A stretch of DNA of 64,000 bases, taken from Azospirillum sp. TSH100 (lineage in GTDB: Bacteria > Pseudomonadota > Alphaproteobacteria > Azospirillales > Azospirillaceae). The notes under the pieces were generated by a model. The model was not told the origin of the DNA and ran no database searches. It was given only the letters and a program-made list of their open reading frames with translations. This document shows, piece by piece, positions 34,831-43,010 of this stretch. The stretch lies in the NCBI RefSeq assembly GCF_004923295.1, contig NZ_CP039637.1:62001-126000 (forward strand). Direction: 5' to 3'. The translations under genes were made by a program, and so were the position numbers. Each line of letters starts with the position of its first letter. Position 1 is the stretch's first letter.

Positions 34831-34893
34831 TGTGTCCCGTTTGCCCGCGCTTGTGTCGGGAATGGCCGCGCCTGTGTCCCGAATGGCCGCGCT
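34831..34893. repeat. three 21-bp tandem iterons
   Basis: Three head-to-tail units of exactly 21 bases lie at 34831-34851, 34852-34872 and 34873-34893. The common core is TGTCCCGAATGGCCGCGC, with variants CCCGTTTGCC in unit 1 and CGGGAATGG in unit 2. They point opposite to most of the iterons further right. Confidence 0.8.
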
Positions 34894-35109
34894 TCGCGCC
34901 CCGATCACCACGAATCGCGGACGGAATGACGAAACGCGGGCATTCGGGACAGAGACTCGGAGGCCCCATGTCACCGCACCATCCCCGCAAAGTGCGAGCA
35001 AATGGGACAGCTCCGGCCAGGGCGCTCTCCCAACCGCGAGCATTCACGACACAAACCTGACCGCCAGACGTGTGGCGACATGGGCAAAGGCGAGCAAACG
35101 GGACCGAAC

Positions 35110-35206
35110 CCCCTCTCCCCACGCTCACGCGCCAACGTCGTTTGCGCCGACGCGACAGGCGGACCTCCGGTCCGCTGGAAGCGGGGAGAGGGCTTAAGGT
35201 GAGGGG
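35110..35206. repeat. dispersed intergenic repeat, copy C, inside the iteron block
   Basis: CCCCCTCTCCCC is followed by hairpin GCGCCAAC-GTC-GTTTGCGC (35129-35147, one mismatch), spacer CGACGCGACA, hairpin GGCGGACC-TCC-GGTCCGCT (35158-35176) and GGAAGCGGGGAGAGGG. It matches the inverse of copy B at 57659-57735 almost base for base. It splits the iteron array. Confidence 0.8.
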
Positions 35207-35556
35207 CCCAACCGCGAGGATTCCTGGAAAGACACCACAACTCGTTCCGCCCCAACCGCGAGCAAGCGGGACACCCCGCTCCGGGAGCGCAACCCCCGGC
35301 CACTCCCAAGCGCGGGCAAACGGGATCGGATCCGATTCGCAACGCTGGCGCGGCCAAAGCCGACAGAACCGCGAGCAAAGGGGACAGAGGCGCGGGCCGA
35401 TGGGACCGATCCGCGGGCCAACGGGACACAACCGAATCGGTCCCTTTTGCCCGCGATTCGACGCCTGCCAGAAGCGGCGGAATCCTTCCCGCAAGTTCAT
35501 CGGCCCCGCAAGTTCATCAGCGGCCAGCCGGTCCCCCTGCTTTGCGGAGTTCCTCC

Positions 35557-36492
35557 ATGTCCCAACCATCCACACCCAGGCCGACCGCCCCACGACCGGG
35601 CGACGGCCACCCTCTCGACACTCGCAGATGGGGCCGGATTCCGGCCTGGTGGCTGGATCACCCCGGTCTCGAAGCCGACGGATTCGCCGTCCTGGCCGCG
35701 CTGGCCACCTTCGCCGACGATACCGGCCTGTGCTGGCCGTCGCAATCGACGCTCGCCGCCAAGCTGAAGCGCTCGCGCCCCACCATCAACCGCATCATCC
35801 AGGGTCTGAGCGATCTGGGACTGGTCAGCGTCGAACATCGCCGCGGTCGCGACGGCGCCCGCCTGTCCTGCCTCTACCGCCTGCGCTTCACCCCGCCGGA
35901 TGCCGATGCCGCCGCCGCGATCCACCCTGACTCGGCGGCCGACAGGGATGACTCCGCCACGCACATCCCCTGTCCGCCAGCGAGTCAGGAACAGGTCCAT
36001 TCCAAACAGATTCCGGACTCGCACGCTTCGGGCGAGCCCATGAGCGAGTGGGCTGGCGAACGGGCGGGCGAGCAGGTGGACGGACGGACGCGGGCCCGGG
36101 AGGTTCCGGAGGGCTGGATGCCGACCGCCGACGACCTTGCCTGGGCCAGGGCCCGCCATGCCGAGATCGATCTCGGCAGCCATGTCGAAGGCTTCATCCT
36201 GCGCTGCCGTGCCCATGGCTACCGCTACCGCGACGTCTCCTCCGCCTGGAGAGCGTGGCTGTCGCAGGACGCCGCCGTCGGCAAGGCTCCCGTCACTGCC
36301 AGCTTTACCGGCAACCTTGCCGGCAAGCCATCCGCCTTCGCCCCCGCCGATCGCCCGTCCGCCCGCCCGTCCGCCCGCCCGTCCGGCAGCGCGGAACAGC
36401 GTCTCGGCGCCTGGAGCGCCGCTGCGGCGGAACTGCGCCGGCGTGCCTCCGTCCCCGCAGCTTCCCCCCCCGCAGCTTACCCCTGGTCATGA
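35557..36492 (+). CDS. winged-helix replication-associated protein with DnaT-like C-terminal segment
   Basis: A 311-residue protein. Residues 20-105 contain a helix-turn-helix of the type in phage and plasmid replication proteins (WWLDHPGLEADGFAVLAALA, CWPSQSTLAAKLKRSRPTIN). A low-complexity linker follows. Residues about 185-235 (SHVEGFILRCRAHGYRYRDV, then SSAWRAWLSQ) look like the DnaT/primosome single-strand-binding module. The tail has repeated PSAR units. A GGAG stands 8 bases before the ATG at 35557. The iterons lie directly upstream, and the stop overlaps the next start (ATGA) if that gene begins at 36489. A role in loading the replisome on this replicon is inferred. Confidence 0.65.
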   Translation: MSQPSTPRPTAPRPGDGHPLDTRRWGRIPAWWLDHPGLEADGFAVLAALATFADDTGLCWPSQSTLAAKLKRSRPTINRIIQGLSDLGLVSVEHRRGRDGARLSCLYRLRFTPPDADAAAAIHPDSAADRDDSATHIPCPPASQEQVHSKQIPDSHASGEPMSEWAGERAGEQVDGRTRAREVPEGWMPTADDLAWARARHAEIDLGSHVEGFILRCRAHGYRYRDVSSAWRAWLSQDAAVGKAPVTASFTGNLAGKPSAFAPADRPSARPSARPSGSAEQRLGAWSAAAAELRRRASVPAASPPAAYPWS

Positions 36493-36503
36493 AGGGAACG
36501 CCG

Positions 36504-37163
36504 ATGACCGCAAGACCCGGAAACGCAACCGTCACCGCCCTGTCGCGGCCCCATAATCCGTTCTCTCCATCCGCCGCCTTCGACCCGGATCTGCCGGCAC
36601 CCCAGCGCCGGATCCGGCTGACCGCCGCGCTGCCGCCGCCGCTCCAGGAACTCCTCGCCCAGGGCCGCACCGACCGTCGCCCGCGCTTTGGCGAGGACGG
36701 CTTCGACGGCATGATCGAGCAGTGGTCTCCCCCGCCCGGTGTCACCGCTGCCCAGGCGGCGCTCGCCCGGCAGACCCTGGAGGAGCTGTCCGCGACCGTC
36801 CTCGCCCCGGCCGACAGCGACCATCTGCTCGGCCGCGTCCTGACCCTGCTCAGCCATTTTCCGGCCAAGGGCCTGTCGCCCGAAGTGGAACGGATGATGG
36901 CGCTCGACTGGGCCGACGACCTCGGCGAATACCCGGGCTGGGTGATCGACGCCGCCGCCCGCAGCTGGCGCCGCAGCCGGAAATGGCGCCCCTCGATCGC
37001 CGAGATGCGTGCCCTGTGCGAGGAGATCTGCGCCCCCGAACGCGCCCTGGCCGACCGCCTCCAGGCGCTGGCCGACGCCGCACCGCGCAAGGCGGACGCC
37101 CCCAATCCGCATGTCCCGGATCCGCAGGCATTGGCGACGGGAGCGCTGCGCCGCATGGGGTAG
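36504..37163 (+). CDS. putative helicase-loader-like replication protein
   Basis: A 219-residue protein without firm family assignment. The central part (LLSHFPAKGLSPEVERMMAL, then DWADDLGEYPGWVIDAAARS and WRRSRKWRPSIAEMRALCEE) follows the pattern of small helical proteins next to phage-type replication genes, where they load or regulate the helicase. I chose the ATG at 36504 because AAGGGA precedes it; the ATG at 36489 overlaps the upstream stop and would add five residues. It forms a pair with the winged-helix gene beside the iterons. Confidence 0.55.
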   Translation: MTARPGNATVTALSRPHNPFSPSAAFDPDLPAPQRRIRLTAALPPPLQELLAQGRTDRRPRFGEDGFDGMIEQWSPPPGVTAAQAALARQTLEELSATVLAPADSDHLLGRVLTLLSHFPAKGLSPEVERMMALDWADDLGEYPGWVIDAAARSWRRSRKWRPSIAEMRALCEEICAPERALADRLQALADAAPRKADAPNPHVPDPQALATGALRRMG

Positions 37164-37245
37164 GGTCGCTTGCGGCCGGCTCACGGTGGAAGCCCCGGAT
37201 CCGCGGTCCATATTAAGCGGCCCATCCGCTTTCTCATGCCGACCG

Positions 37246-38319
37246 ATGCCCGACAGCTCCTCCCTGCCGTCTCCGTCCACCGCCCGTTTCGGCTGGTGCT
37301 GCCAGTTCATTCCGCCCGATGGCGACGCCGGACTTGCCAAACGCATGAATCCCGGCACCGTCACCATCGCGACCCTGAGCAGGCTGAGCCCCGCCCGTGC
37401 CGAGGAAAAGCTGACGGAGGTGCTGCGGCGCAACCTCCAGGCCCTGCATCTGCAACTGGACGAGGTTGCCCGCCATCCGGCCTACCGCCGGCTGCTGCGC
37501 GTCAACAGCGGTCTGCTGCCGGCCTACACCCATGAGATCGGGCGGCCGCTCTACCGCCAGCCCGGCATCCTGGCCCTGGTGCGGAACGGTCTGGAGCACG
37601 CCGGCCGCAAGGCGATGGAGGCCGGGATCCGCATCGGGCTGCATCCCGACCAGTATTGCGTGCTGAACAGCGCCAACCCTGCCACCCTCGACAATGCGGT
37701 GGCGGAGCTGGAATACCATGCCGACATCCTGCGGATGATGGGGCTTGCCGGCGGCTGGCATCCGCGGGGGGCGCACGTCAACATCCATGGCGGCGGGCGC
37801 GGGGAGGGGATCGCCGGCTTCCGCCGCGGCCACGCCCTGCTGTCGGAGGATGCGCGCAACCTGCTGACCGTCGAGAATGACGAGATGTCCTTCGGCCTGG
37901 ACGATCTGCTGCCGCTGGCGGACACGGTGCCGATCGTGCTCGACCTCCACCACCATTGGGTCCGCACGCAAGGCGAGTATCTGCGCCCCGACGATCCGCG
38001 CATCGCCGTGGTCGCCGGCTCCTGGCGCGGGGTGCGGCCGGTCGCCCACATCAGCGTGTCGCGCGAGGATCTGCTGCCGGACTGGCCGGCGGACCGTCTG
38101 CCGGACTATGCCGAACTGGCGGCGCGCGGGCTGACGACCAAGGATCTGCGCGCCCATTCCCAGCGCATGTGGAACCACGCGGTCAACCGGCTGGTGGCCG
38201 ACCACCTCGCCTGGGCCGATTTCGAGGTGGAGGCCAAGGCCAAGAATCTCGCCGTCGACGACCTGGAACGGGATGCCCTGCACGGCGGTGCCATTACCAC
38301 CGCTAACGCGCTCTGCTGA
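37246..38319 (+). CDS. uvsE: UV DNA damage endonuclease (UvsE/UVDE)
   Basis: A 357-residue TIM-barrel endonuclease that nicks DNA 5' of UV photoproducts. Conserved metal and lesion-binding blocks: FGWCCQFIP, TVTIATLSRL, RVNSGLLPAYTHEIG, GIRIGLHPDQYCVLNSANPA, LTVENDEMSFGLDDLLPLA, VPIVLDLHHHWV and VAHISVSRED. The length is slightly above the bacterial norm. The gene sits 83 bases after the replication pair and is co-directional. It is an accessory repair function often carried by plasmids. Confidence 0.93.
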   Translation: MPDSSSLPSPSTARFGWCCQFIPPDGDAGLAKRMNPGTVTIATLSRLSPARAEEKLTEVLRRNLQALHLQLDEVARHPAYRRLLRVNSGLLPAYTHEIGRPLYRQPGILALVRNGLEHAGRKAMEAGIRIGLHPDQYCVLNSANPATLDNAVAELEYHADILRMMGLAGGWHPRGAHVNIHGGGRGEGIAGFRRGHALLSEDARNLLTVENDEMSFGLDDLLPLADTVPIVLDLHHHWVRTQGEYLRPDDPRIAVVAGSWRGVRPVAHISVSREDLLPDWPADRLPDYAELAARGLTTKDLRAHSQRMWNHAVNRLVADHLAWADFEVEAKAKNLAVDDLERDALHGGAITTANALC

Positions 38320-38392
38320 TTGGCAGTCTTGACCGACGGTTGCACTCAACTACTCTGTGGCTGACGAGGAATGAGAGGTCGAGGGTTGGGAC

Positions 38393-39988
38393 GTGGCCGA
38401 CGATAACCGGGCCGATAACCGGGAAGACAAGCTGGGGGCTCTGTCGCAGTTGCAGGCGATGCTGGACACCGTGCCGGACGGGGTGGTCATCATCGACTCC
38501 CGCGGCCGCATCAAGTCCTTCAACCCCGCCTGCGAACGCCTGTTCGGCTGGGCGGCGGCGGAGGTGATCGGCCGCAACGTCAAGATGCTGATGCCGTCGC
38601 CCTATCAGGAGGAGCATGACGGCTATCTGGAGCGCTACCACCGCACCGGGGAACGGCGGATCATCGGCATCGGCCGCGAGGTGACCGGTCAGCGCAAGGA
38701 CGGCTCCTGCTTTCCCATGGACCTGTCGGTGGGGGAGGCGAGCCAGGACGGCGATCCCGTCTATATCGGCATCATCCGCGACCTCACGGCCGCCCGGCAG
38801 GCCGAGACCGCGTTGCGCGAGCGCGAGGCGCGTCTGACCTCGATCCTCCAGACGGTGCCGGAGGCCATCATCGTCATCGGCGAGACGGGGCTGATCGAAT
38901 CCTTCAGCCCGGCGGCCGAGCGGCTGTTCGGTTGGACGGCGGCGGAGGTGATCGGCCGCAACATCAGCATGCTGATGCCGTCGCCCTACCGGGAGCAGCA
39001 TGACGGCTATCTGGAGCGCTACGGGCGGACGGGAGAGCGTCGCATCATCGGCATCGGCCGCATCGTCTCCGGCCAGCGCCGCGACGGGTCGGTCTTCCCG
39101 ATGGAGCTGGCGGTGGGCGAAGTGCTGCTCGCCGGCCGGCGCTGCTTCACCGGCTTCGTCCGCGACCTGACCGAACGGCAGGCGACCGAACGGCGTCTGC
39201 AGGAACTCCAGTCGGAGCTTCTGCATGTCAGCCGGGTCAGCGCCATGGGCCAGATGGCCTCGACGCTCGCCCATGAGCTGAACCAGCCGCTGACCGCCGT
39301 CATCAACTATGCCAAGGCGGCCAAGCGGCTGATGGAGCGCCCGGAAACGGTGCCGAAGGCGATCGACATGGTCGACAAGGCCAGCGCCCAGGCCACCCGT
39401 GCTGGCCAGATCATCCGTCACCTGCGCAGCTTCATCGAAAAGGGCAAGACCCACCGGTCCGTCGACTTCCTCAACAAGGTGGTGGAGGAGGCGAGCGCGC
39501 TGGCCCTGGTCGGCGCCAAGGAGCGCGGCCTGCATGTCCGCTTCGACTTCGATCCCGCCGATCCGCAGGTGCTGATCGACAAGGTGCAGGTCCAGCAGGT
39601 GATCCTCAACCTCGTGCGCAACGCCATTGAATCCATGGGCGATTCCATGGGCGGCGCCCAAAGCGGGCAGCGCGTGCTGACCGTCCGCACCGCCCCCGAT
39701 CCGGACGACGCCGCCTTCCGCCGCGTCAGCGTCGCCGACAGCGGTCCCGGCGTGCCGGAGACCGTCCGCGCCCAGCTGTTCCAGCCCTTCGTCACCACCA
39801 AGTCCAGCGGCATGGGGCTGGGCCTGTCGATCTGCCGCTCGATCATCGAGGCGCATGGCGGCCGCCTGTGGCTGGAGCCGCCCGCCATCCCGCCGGCGAC
39901 CGGCGCCTGCTTCGCCTTTACCGTCCCTCTCTCGACCTCCCTGCCGGATTCCGCCGTGCCCGCATCGGATGCCGACGATGCCGGCTGA
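38393..39988 (+). CDS. fixL: FixL-type oxygen-sensing histidine kinase with two haem-type PAS domains
   Basis: A 531-residue soluble kinase starting at a GTG. PAS1 (about residues 18-130) and PAS2 (about 147-258) are near copies. Both keep the FixL haem pocket: His75 and Arg95 in PAS1, His203 and Arg223 in PAS2, each pair 20 residues apart as in Bradyrhizobium FixL (ligand His and O2-contacting Arg of IIGIGR). The HisKA domain has the phosphate-accepting His294 in HELNQPL, followed by an HATPase_c domain (NAIESM, DSGPGVPE, GMGLGLSICRSI). No membrane segments are seen. The fixJ gene overlaps its end. Confidence 0.9.
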   Translation: MADDNRADNREDKLGALSQLQAMLDTVPDGVVIIDSRGRIKSFNPACERLFGWAAAEVIGRNVKMLMPSPYQEEHDGYLERYHRTGERRIIGIGREVTGQRKDGSCFPMDLSVGEASQDGDPVYIGIIRDLTAARQAETALREREARLTSILQTVPEAIIVIGETGLIESFSPAAERLFGWTAAEVIGRNISMLMPSPYREQHDGYLERYGRTGERRIIGIGRIVSGQRRDGSVFPMELAVGEVLLAGRRCFTGFVRDLTERQATERRLQELQSELLHVSRVSAMGQMASTLAHELNQPLTAVINYAKAAKRLMERPETVPKAIDMVDKASAQATRAGQIIRHLRSFIEKGKTHRSVDFLNKVVEEASALALVGAKERGLHVRFDFDPADPQVLIDKVQVQQVILNLVRNAIESMGDSMGGAQSGQRVLTVRTAPDPDDAAFRRVSVADSGPGVPETVRAQLFQPFVTTKSSGMGLGLSICRSIIEAHGGRLWLEPPAIPPATGACFAFTVPLSTSLPDSAVPASDADDAG

Positions 39989-40691
39989 CCGTACGACCGA
40001 CCTGATTGCCGACATGACCGCCGACCTCACCGTCTTCATCGTCGACGACGACGATGCCATCCGCGATTCCCTCCAGGTGCTGCTGGAATGCGCCGGCTTC
40101 CGGGCGGAAAGCTTTTCCACCCCGCTGTCCTTTCTGGACTCCGACGCGCCGTCGCGTCCCGGCTGCCTGCTGGTCGATGTCCGCATGCCGCAGATGAGCG
40201 GGCTCGACGTTCAGGAACGGCTGGCCCGTGACGGCCGCGGCCTTCCGGTGGTGGTGATGACCGGCCATGGCGACGTGCCGCTCGCCGTGCGCGCCATGAA
40301 GGCGGGGGCCGTCGATTTCGTCGAGAAGCCCTTCGAGGAGGAGGCGCTGCTCGCCGCCGTCCGCTCCGCCCTGGCCCGGGCGGCGGACAGCCGGACGGCG
40401 GAAGCAACCCCGCCGGCCCCGGCTCCAGAACAGCCGGCCTCGATGTCTCCCGCGGCCTCCGCTCCGCCGGAGGTGCTGACCCGTCTGTCGGCGCTGACGC
40501 CGCGGGAACTCGACGTTCTGCGCTGGCTGGTGGCCGGCAAGTCGAACAAGGTCATCGCCTTCGAGCTGTCGATCAGCCCGCGCACCGTTGAAATCCACCG
40601 CGCCCGGGTGATGGAGAAGATGCAGGCCGACAGCCTGCCCACCCTGGTGCGCATGGCGATCGCCGCCGGCGTCGTGCCCGGCGGCGGGTGA
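39978..40691 (+). CDS. fixJ: FixJ-type response regulator
   Basis: A 237-residue two-domain regulator. The receiver domain (residues about 18-135) has the acidic cluster VDDDD, the phosphorylated Asp near residue 67 in LLVDVRMPQMSG, the Thr in MTGHGDV and the Lys in VEKPF. After a Pro/Ala linker comes a LuxR-type HTH (LTPRELDVLRWLVAGKSNKV, then SPRTVEIHRARVMEKM). I chose ATG 39978, which overlaps the fixL stop by 11 bases; 39969 and 40014 are alternatives. With FixL it should activate fixK-type genes when oxygen falls. Confidence 0.9.
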   Translation: MPADRTTDLIADMTADLTVFIVDDDDAIRDSLQVLLECAGFRAESFSTPLSFLDSDAPSRPGCLLVDVRMPQMSGLDVQERLARDGRGLPVVVMTGHGDVPLAVRAMKAGAVDFVEKPFEEEALLAAVRSALARAADSRTAEATPPAPAPEQPASMSPAASAPPEVLTRLSALTPRELDVLRWLVAGKSNKVIAFELSISPRTVEIHRARVMEKMQADSLPTLVRMAIAAGVVPGGG

Positions 40692-40713
40692 TCTGCATCA
40701 AAAGCGCGCCGCA

Positions 40714-40729
40714 TACGCATTGCTCCGTA
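40714..40729 (+). promoter_or_regulatory. FixJ-like site before the receiver gene
   Basis: TACGCATTGCTCCGTA resembles the core TACGCAAATTTCCTTA found before the fixK-type gene and ends 87 bases before the receiver start. The position suits activation by FixJ. Confidence 0.4.
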
Positions 40730-40816
40730 TATCGGCGCCCCCTGCCGCATTTTATCTTCCATGACGCGCCGCACCGTTGGCGCGGTTCTTGTCCGCATGG
40801 AAGTTCGGAGGCCGTC

Positions 40817-41233
40817 ATGGATCACCTGGGCAACGAGTCCGGCAACGGGCCGGGCGAAACGCCGGGTGCCGGTATCGTCCACATCGTCGACGACGATGAG
40901 CCGGTCCGCGACTCCCTGAAGGCCCTGCTGGAAGCCTTTTCCTTCGATGTGCGGGACTTTTCGTCCTGCCGCGAGTTCCTCGACCGCTATGACGGAAACC
41001 CGCAGGGCTGCCTCGTTCTCGACCTGCACATGCCGGTGATGAGCGGCCTGGAATTCCTGGAGCGCCATCGCGGCGACCTGCACGGAATGCCGGTCATCAT
41101 GGTCTCCGGCCGCGGCGATCCCGCGACCTTCGCCCGCGCCAAGGAGGCCGGCGTCGTCGCCGTGCTGGAGAAGCCGTTCGACGAGGACCAGCTGATCGAC
41201 ATGCTGAACGGCCTGATGCCGGCGGCAGCCTGA
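40817..41233 (+). CDS. single-domain response regulator (receiver only)
   Basis: A 138-residue receiver with no output domain. The acidic pair is in HIVDDDEPVRDSL, the phosphorylated Asp in LVLDLHMPVMSGLEFLE, the Ser in MVSGRGDP and the Lys in LEKPFDEDQL. GGAG stands 8 bases before the ATG. It lies between fixJ and a FixK-type gene, so it probably competes for or drains phosphate from FixL, as single receivers do in rhizobial microoxic circuits. That role is inferred. Confidence 0.85.
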   Translation: MDHLGNESGNGPGETPGAGIVHIVDDDEPVRDSLKALLEAFSFDVRDFSSCREFLDRYDGNPQGCLVLDLHMPVMSGLEFLERHRGDLHGMPVIMVSGRGDPATFARAKEAGVVAVLEKPFDEDQLIDMLNGLMPAAA

Positions 41234-41275
41234 GGGGCGGCCTGAAGGTCTGCCACCCGGCCCCCTACGGCCTGA

Positions 41276-41314
41276 TACGTAGGTACAGTTACGTACGCAA
41301 ATTTCCTTAGGTAC
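41276..41314 (+). promoter_or_regulatory. FixJ-type binding region before the fixK-like gene
   Basis: TACGTAGGTAC (41276-41286) is followed by TTACGTACGC, AAATTTCC and TTAGGTAC (41289-41314). The pattern TACGTA...TTTCC...GTAC agrees with the FixJ boxes of rhizobial fixK and nifA promoters as I recall them. It ends 101 bases before the fixK-like ATG. Confidence 0.55.
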
Positions 41315-41415
41315 ATCACCGAACTGCACAGGATGGCAACGGATAGATAGCTTCGGGCCATCGGATGCACACCGGACCAGCCGGACCGCATCGCACCGTC
41401 AAGGCCGAGGTCACC

Positions 41416-42138
41416 ATGTCCACGCACGCCGCCATTGCCGCCCACGCCAACCGCGCCGTCCCTGGTTACCTGGTCTCCGCCCTGGCGATGACGCCGCCCG
41501 CCGGTATTGCCATCCAGCCGCGCAACCCCGCCGACCCGCTCGCCAGCCTGGGCCACGCCAAGGTCTACGAGCGCGAGGCCACGGTCTTCAGCGAGGGCGA
41601 TGCCGCCGGTTCGGTGTTCCGGGTGATGAGCGGCATGGTCCGCCTCTACAAGATGCTGCCCGACGGCCGCCGCCAGATCATCGGCTTCCTGCAGGCCGGC
41701 GACATGATGGGTCTGGCCTTCGCCGCCCAGTATCTCTACACCGCCGAGACCGTGACGACGACCACCATCCAGCGCATCCCGCGCCTGGAACTGGACGCGC
41801 TGATGGACGCCCAGCCGGCCTTGGCCCGCAAGCTGCTGTCGGCCACCACGTCGGAGCTGATGGCGGCGCAGGACCAGATGGTTCTGCTCGGCCGCAAGAC
41901 CGCCGCCGAGAAGGTCGCCACCTTCCTGCTGCGCCTCAGCGACCGCAAGGGCGGCGAGAAGACCATCGACCTGCCGATGGGACGCAGCGACATCGCCGAC
42001 CATCTCGGCCTGACCACCGAAACCGTGTCGCGCACCCTGACCAAGCTGAAGTCGGGCCGCCTGATCCGCATCCTGGTCGGCGGCAAGCTGGACCTGCTGG
42101 ACCGCGACGCCCTGGCTGACCTCGCCGGCGGCTTCTGA
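41416..42138 (+). CDS. fixK: FixK-type Crp/Fnr regulator
   Basis: A 240-residue Crp/Fnr protein. Residues about 35-150 form the effector domain (ATVFSEGDAAGSVFRVMSGM, then RQIIGFLQAGDMMGL). The C-terminal HTH is GRSDIADHLGLTTETVSRTL, with the E..SR recognition residues that read TTGAT half-sites. There is no N-terminal Cys cluster, so it does not sense oxygen itself and is of FixK class. I chose the ATG at 41416; a longer frame from 41365 is possible. It lies downstream of fixLJ with a FixJ-like site before it, giving an oxygen relay. Confidence 0.85.
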   Translation: MSTHAAIAAHANRAVPGYLVSALAMTPPAGIAIQPRNPADPLASLGHAKVYEREATVFSEGDAAGSVFRVMSGMVRLYKMLPDGRRQIIGFLQAGDMMGLAFAAQYLYTAETVTTTTIQRIPRLELDALMDAQPALARKLLSATTSELMAAQDQMVLLGRKTAAEKVATFLLRLSDRKGGEKTIDLPMGRSDIADHLGLTTETVSRTLTKLKSGRLIRILVGGKLDLLDRDALADLAGGF

Positions 42139-42144
42139 CCCCCG

Positions 42145-42163
42145 CCGGCGGCTCCCCCGCCGG
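42145..42163. terminator. weak hairpin between fixK and ribB
   Basis: CCGGCGG and CCGCCGG form a 7-bp stem with a 5-base loop just after the fixK stop, where fixK and ribB converge. There is no T-run, so a terminator role is uncertain. Confidence 0.35.
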
Positions 42164-42210
42164 GAGGGGCGCCCCGCCGAAGCTTCGACAGGGCGGCTCC
42201 GTTTACCCGG

Positions 42211-42873
42211 TCAGCGGTCGGATTGCAGGCCGCTCTCCGCCACCAGATCGGCGATGCTGACGATCGGCATGGCCTGTTCCTCGGCAAACGCGATCAGGTC
42301 CGGCAGGCGGGCCATCGTGCCGTCCGGGTTCATCACCTCGCAGAGCACCCCCGCCGCCTTGCGGCCGGCCCGCGCCATCAGCTCGATGGTGGCTTCGGTG
42401 TGGCCGCGGCGGGCCGCCAGACCGTCCGGATGGGCGCGGATCGGGAAGACATGGCCCGGCCGTGCCAGATCCTCCGGACGGGCCTCGTCGGCGATGGCGG
42501 TGCGGATCGTCGTCACCCGGTCGGCCGCCGAAACGCCGGTGGTGACGCCGTCGCGCGCCTCGATCGACACGGTGAAGGCGGTTCCGAAGCGCGAGCTGTT
42601 GGCCGGCACCATCGCCGGCAGCTCCAGCCGCCGCAGATGCTCGTCGGGCAGGATCAGGCAGACGATGCCGCTGCATGCGCGGATCAGCAGCGCCATCTGT
42701 TCGACGGTGATGCTGTCGGCCGGATAGATGATGTCGCCTTCATTCTCGCGGTCGTCGTCATCGACGACGATCACCCCTTCTCCCTGCCGAAGGCTTTGCA
42801 GGGCGCGGGCGACGCGTTCGCCCGGCGTGCCGAAGCGGGCGAGAAGGTCGTTCTGACGGTAAATCTGATTCAT
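42211..42873 (-). CDS. ribB: 3,4-dihydroxy-2-butanone-4-phosphate synthase
   Basis: A 220-residue RibB enzyme that makes the four-carbon precursor of riboflavin from ribulose 5-phosphate. Key motifs: the metal-binding DRENEGDIIYPAD near residue 42, SSRFGTAFTVSIEARDGVTT, GHVFPIRAHPDGLAARRGHT and MNPDGTMARLPDL. It is the single-domain form without a GTP cyclohydrolase II part. I chose the ATG at 42873; an in-frame extension to 42990 would reach toward the riboswitch. An FMN riboswitch upstream on the same strand controls it. Confidence 0.95.
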   Translation of the reverse strand: MNQIYRQNDLLARFGTPGERVARALQSLRQGEGVIVVDDDDRENEGDIIYPADSITVEQMALLIRACSGIVCLILPDEHLRRLELPAMVPANSSRFGTAFTVSIEARDGVTTGVSAADRVTTIRTAIADEARPEDLARPGHVFPIRAHPDGLAARRGHTEATIELMARAGRKAAGVLCEVMNPDGTMARLPDLIAFAEEQAMPIVSIADLVAESGLQSDR

Positions 42874-42939
42874 GGTTCTCACATCCGGTGAAGGGTGAGC
42901 CTGAATCAGGGCACAAAGAGACCTCCGGCGCGCCGAACC

Positions 42940-42980
42940 CAGGCCCGGCGCACCGGCGCGAACCAACGACGGCGGGCCTG
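42940..42980 (-). promoter_or_regulatory. candidate expression-platform hairpin of the ribB leader
   Basis: CAGGCCCG and CGGGCCTG, 8 bases each, can pair between the riboswitch and the ribB start. This may be the switch structure that sequesters or ends transcription when FMN is bound; no T-run is seen, so translational control is more likely. Confidence 0.4.
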
Positions 42981-43010
42981 CTCGCGGCAAGCCACCGGCG
43001 CGGTCTGCTC

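Larger units (their letters stand above)
34831..35456. other. probable replication origin (iteron block)
   Basis: About fourteen copies of one motif, consensus CGCGAGCAAACGGGACA, occur in 626 bases. Three inverted tandem copies are at the left; direct copies lie near 34935, 34993, 35033, 35089, 35211 (degenerate), 35255, 35309, 35368, 35391 and 35411; one inverted copy ends the block at 35439-35456. The initiator gene lies to the left, transcribed away, and replication-type genes lie to the right. A dispersed repeat is inserted near 35110-35200. I see no clear DnaA box or AT-rich unwinding segment. Confidence 0.75.

Noticed and set aside
34831..35456. short repeats in a non-coding block suggesting CRISPR
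   Set aside because: The units are short, degenerate, in both orientations and irregularly spaced beside a replication initiator, so they are iterons.
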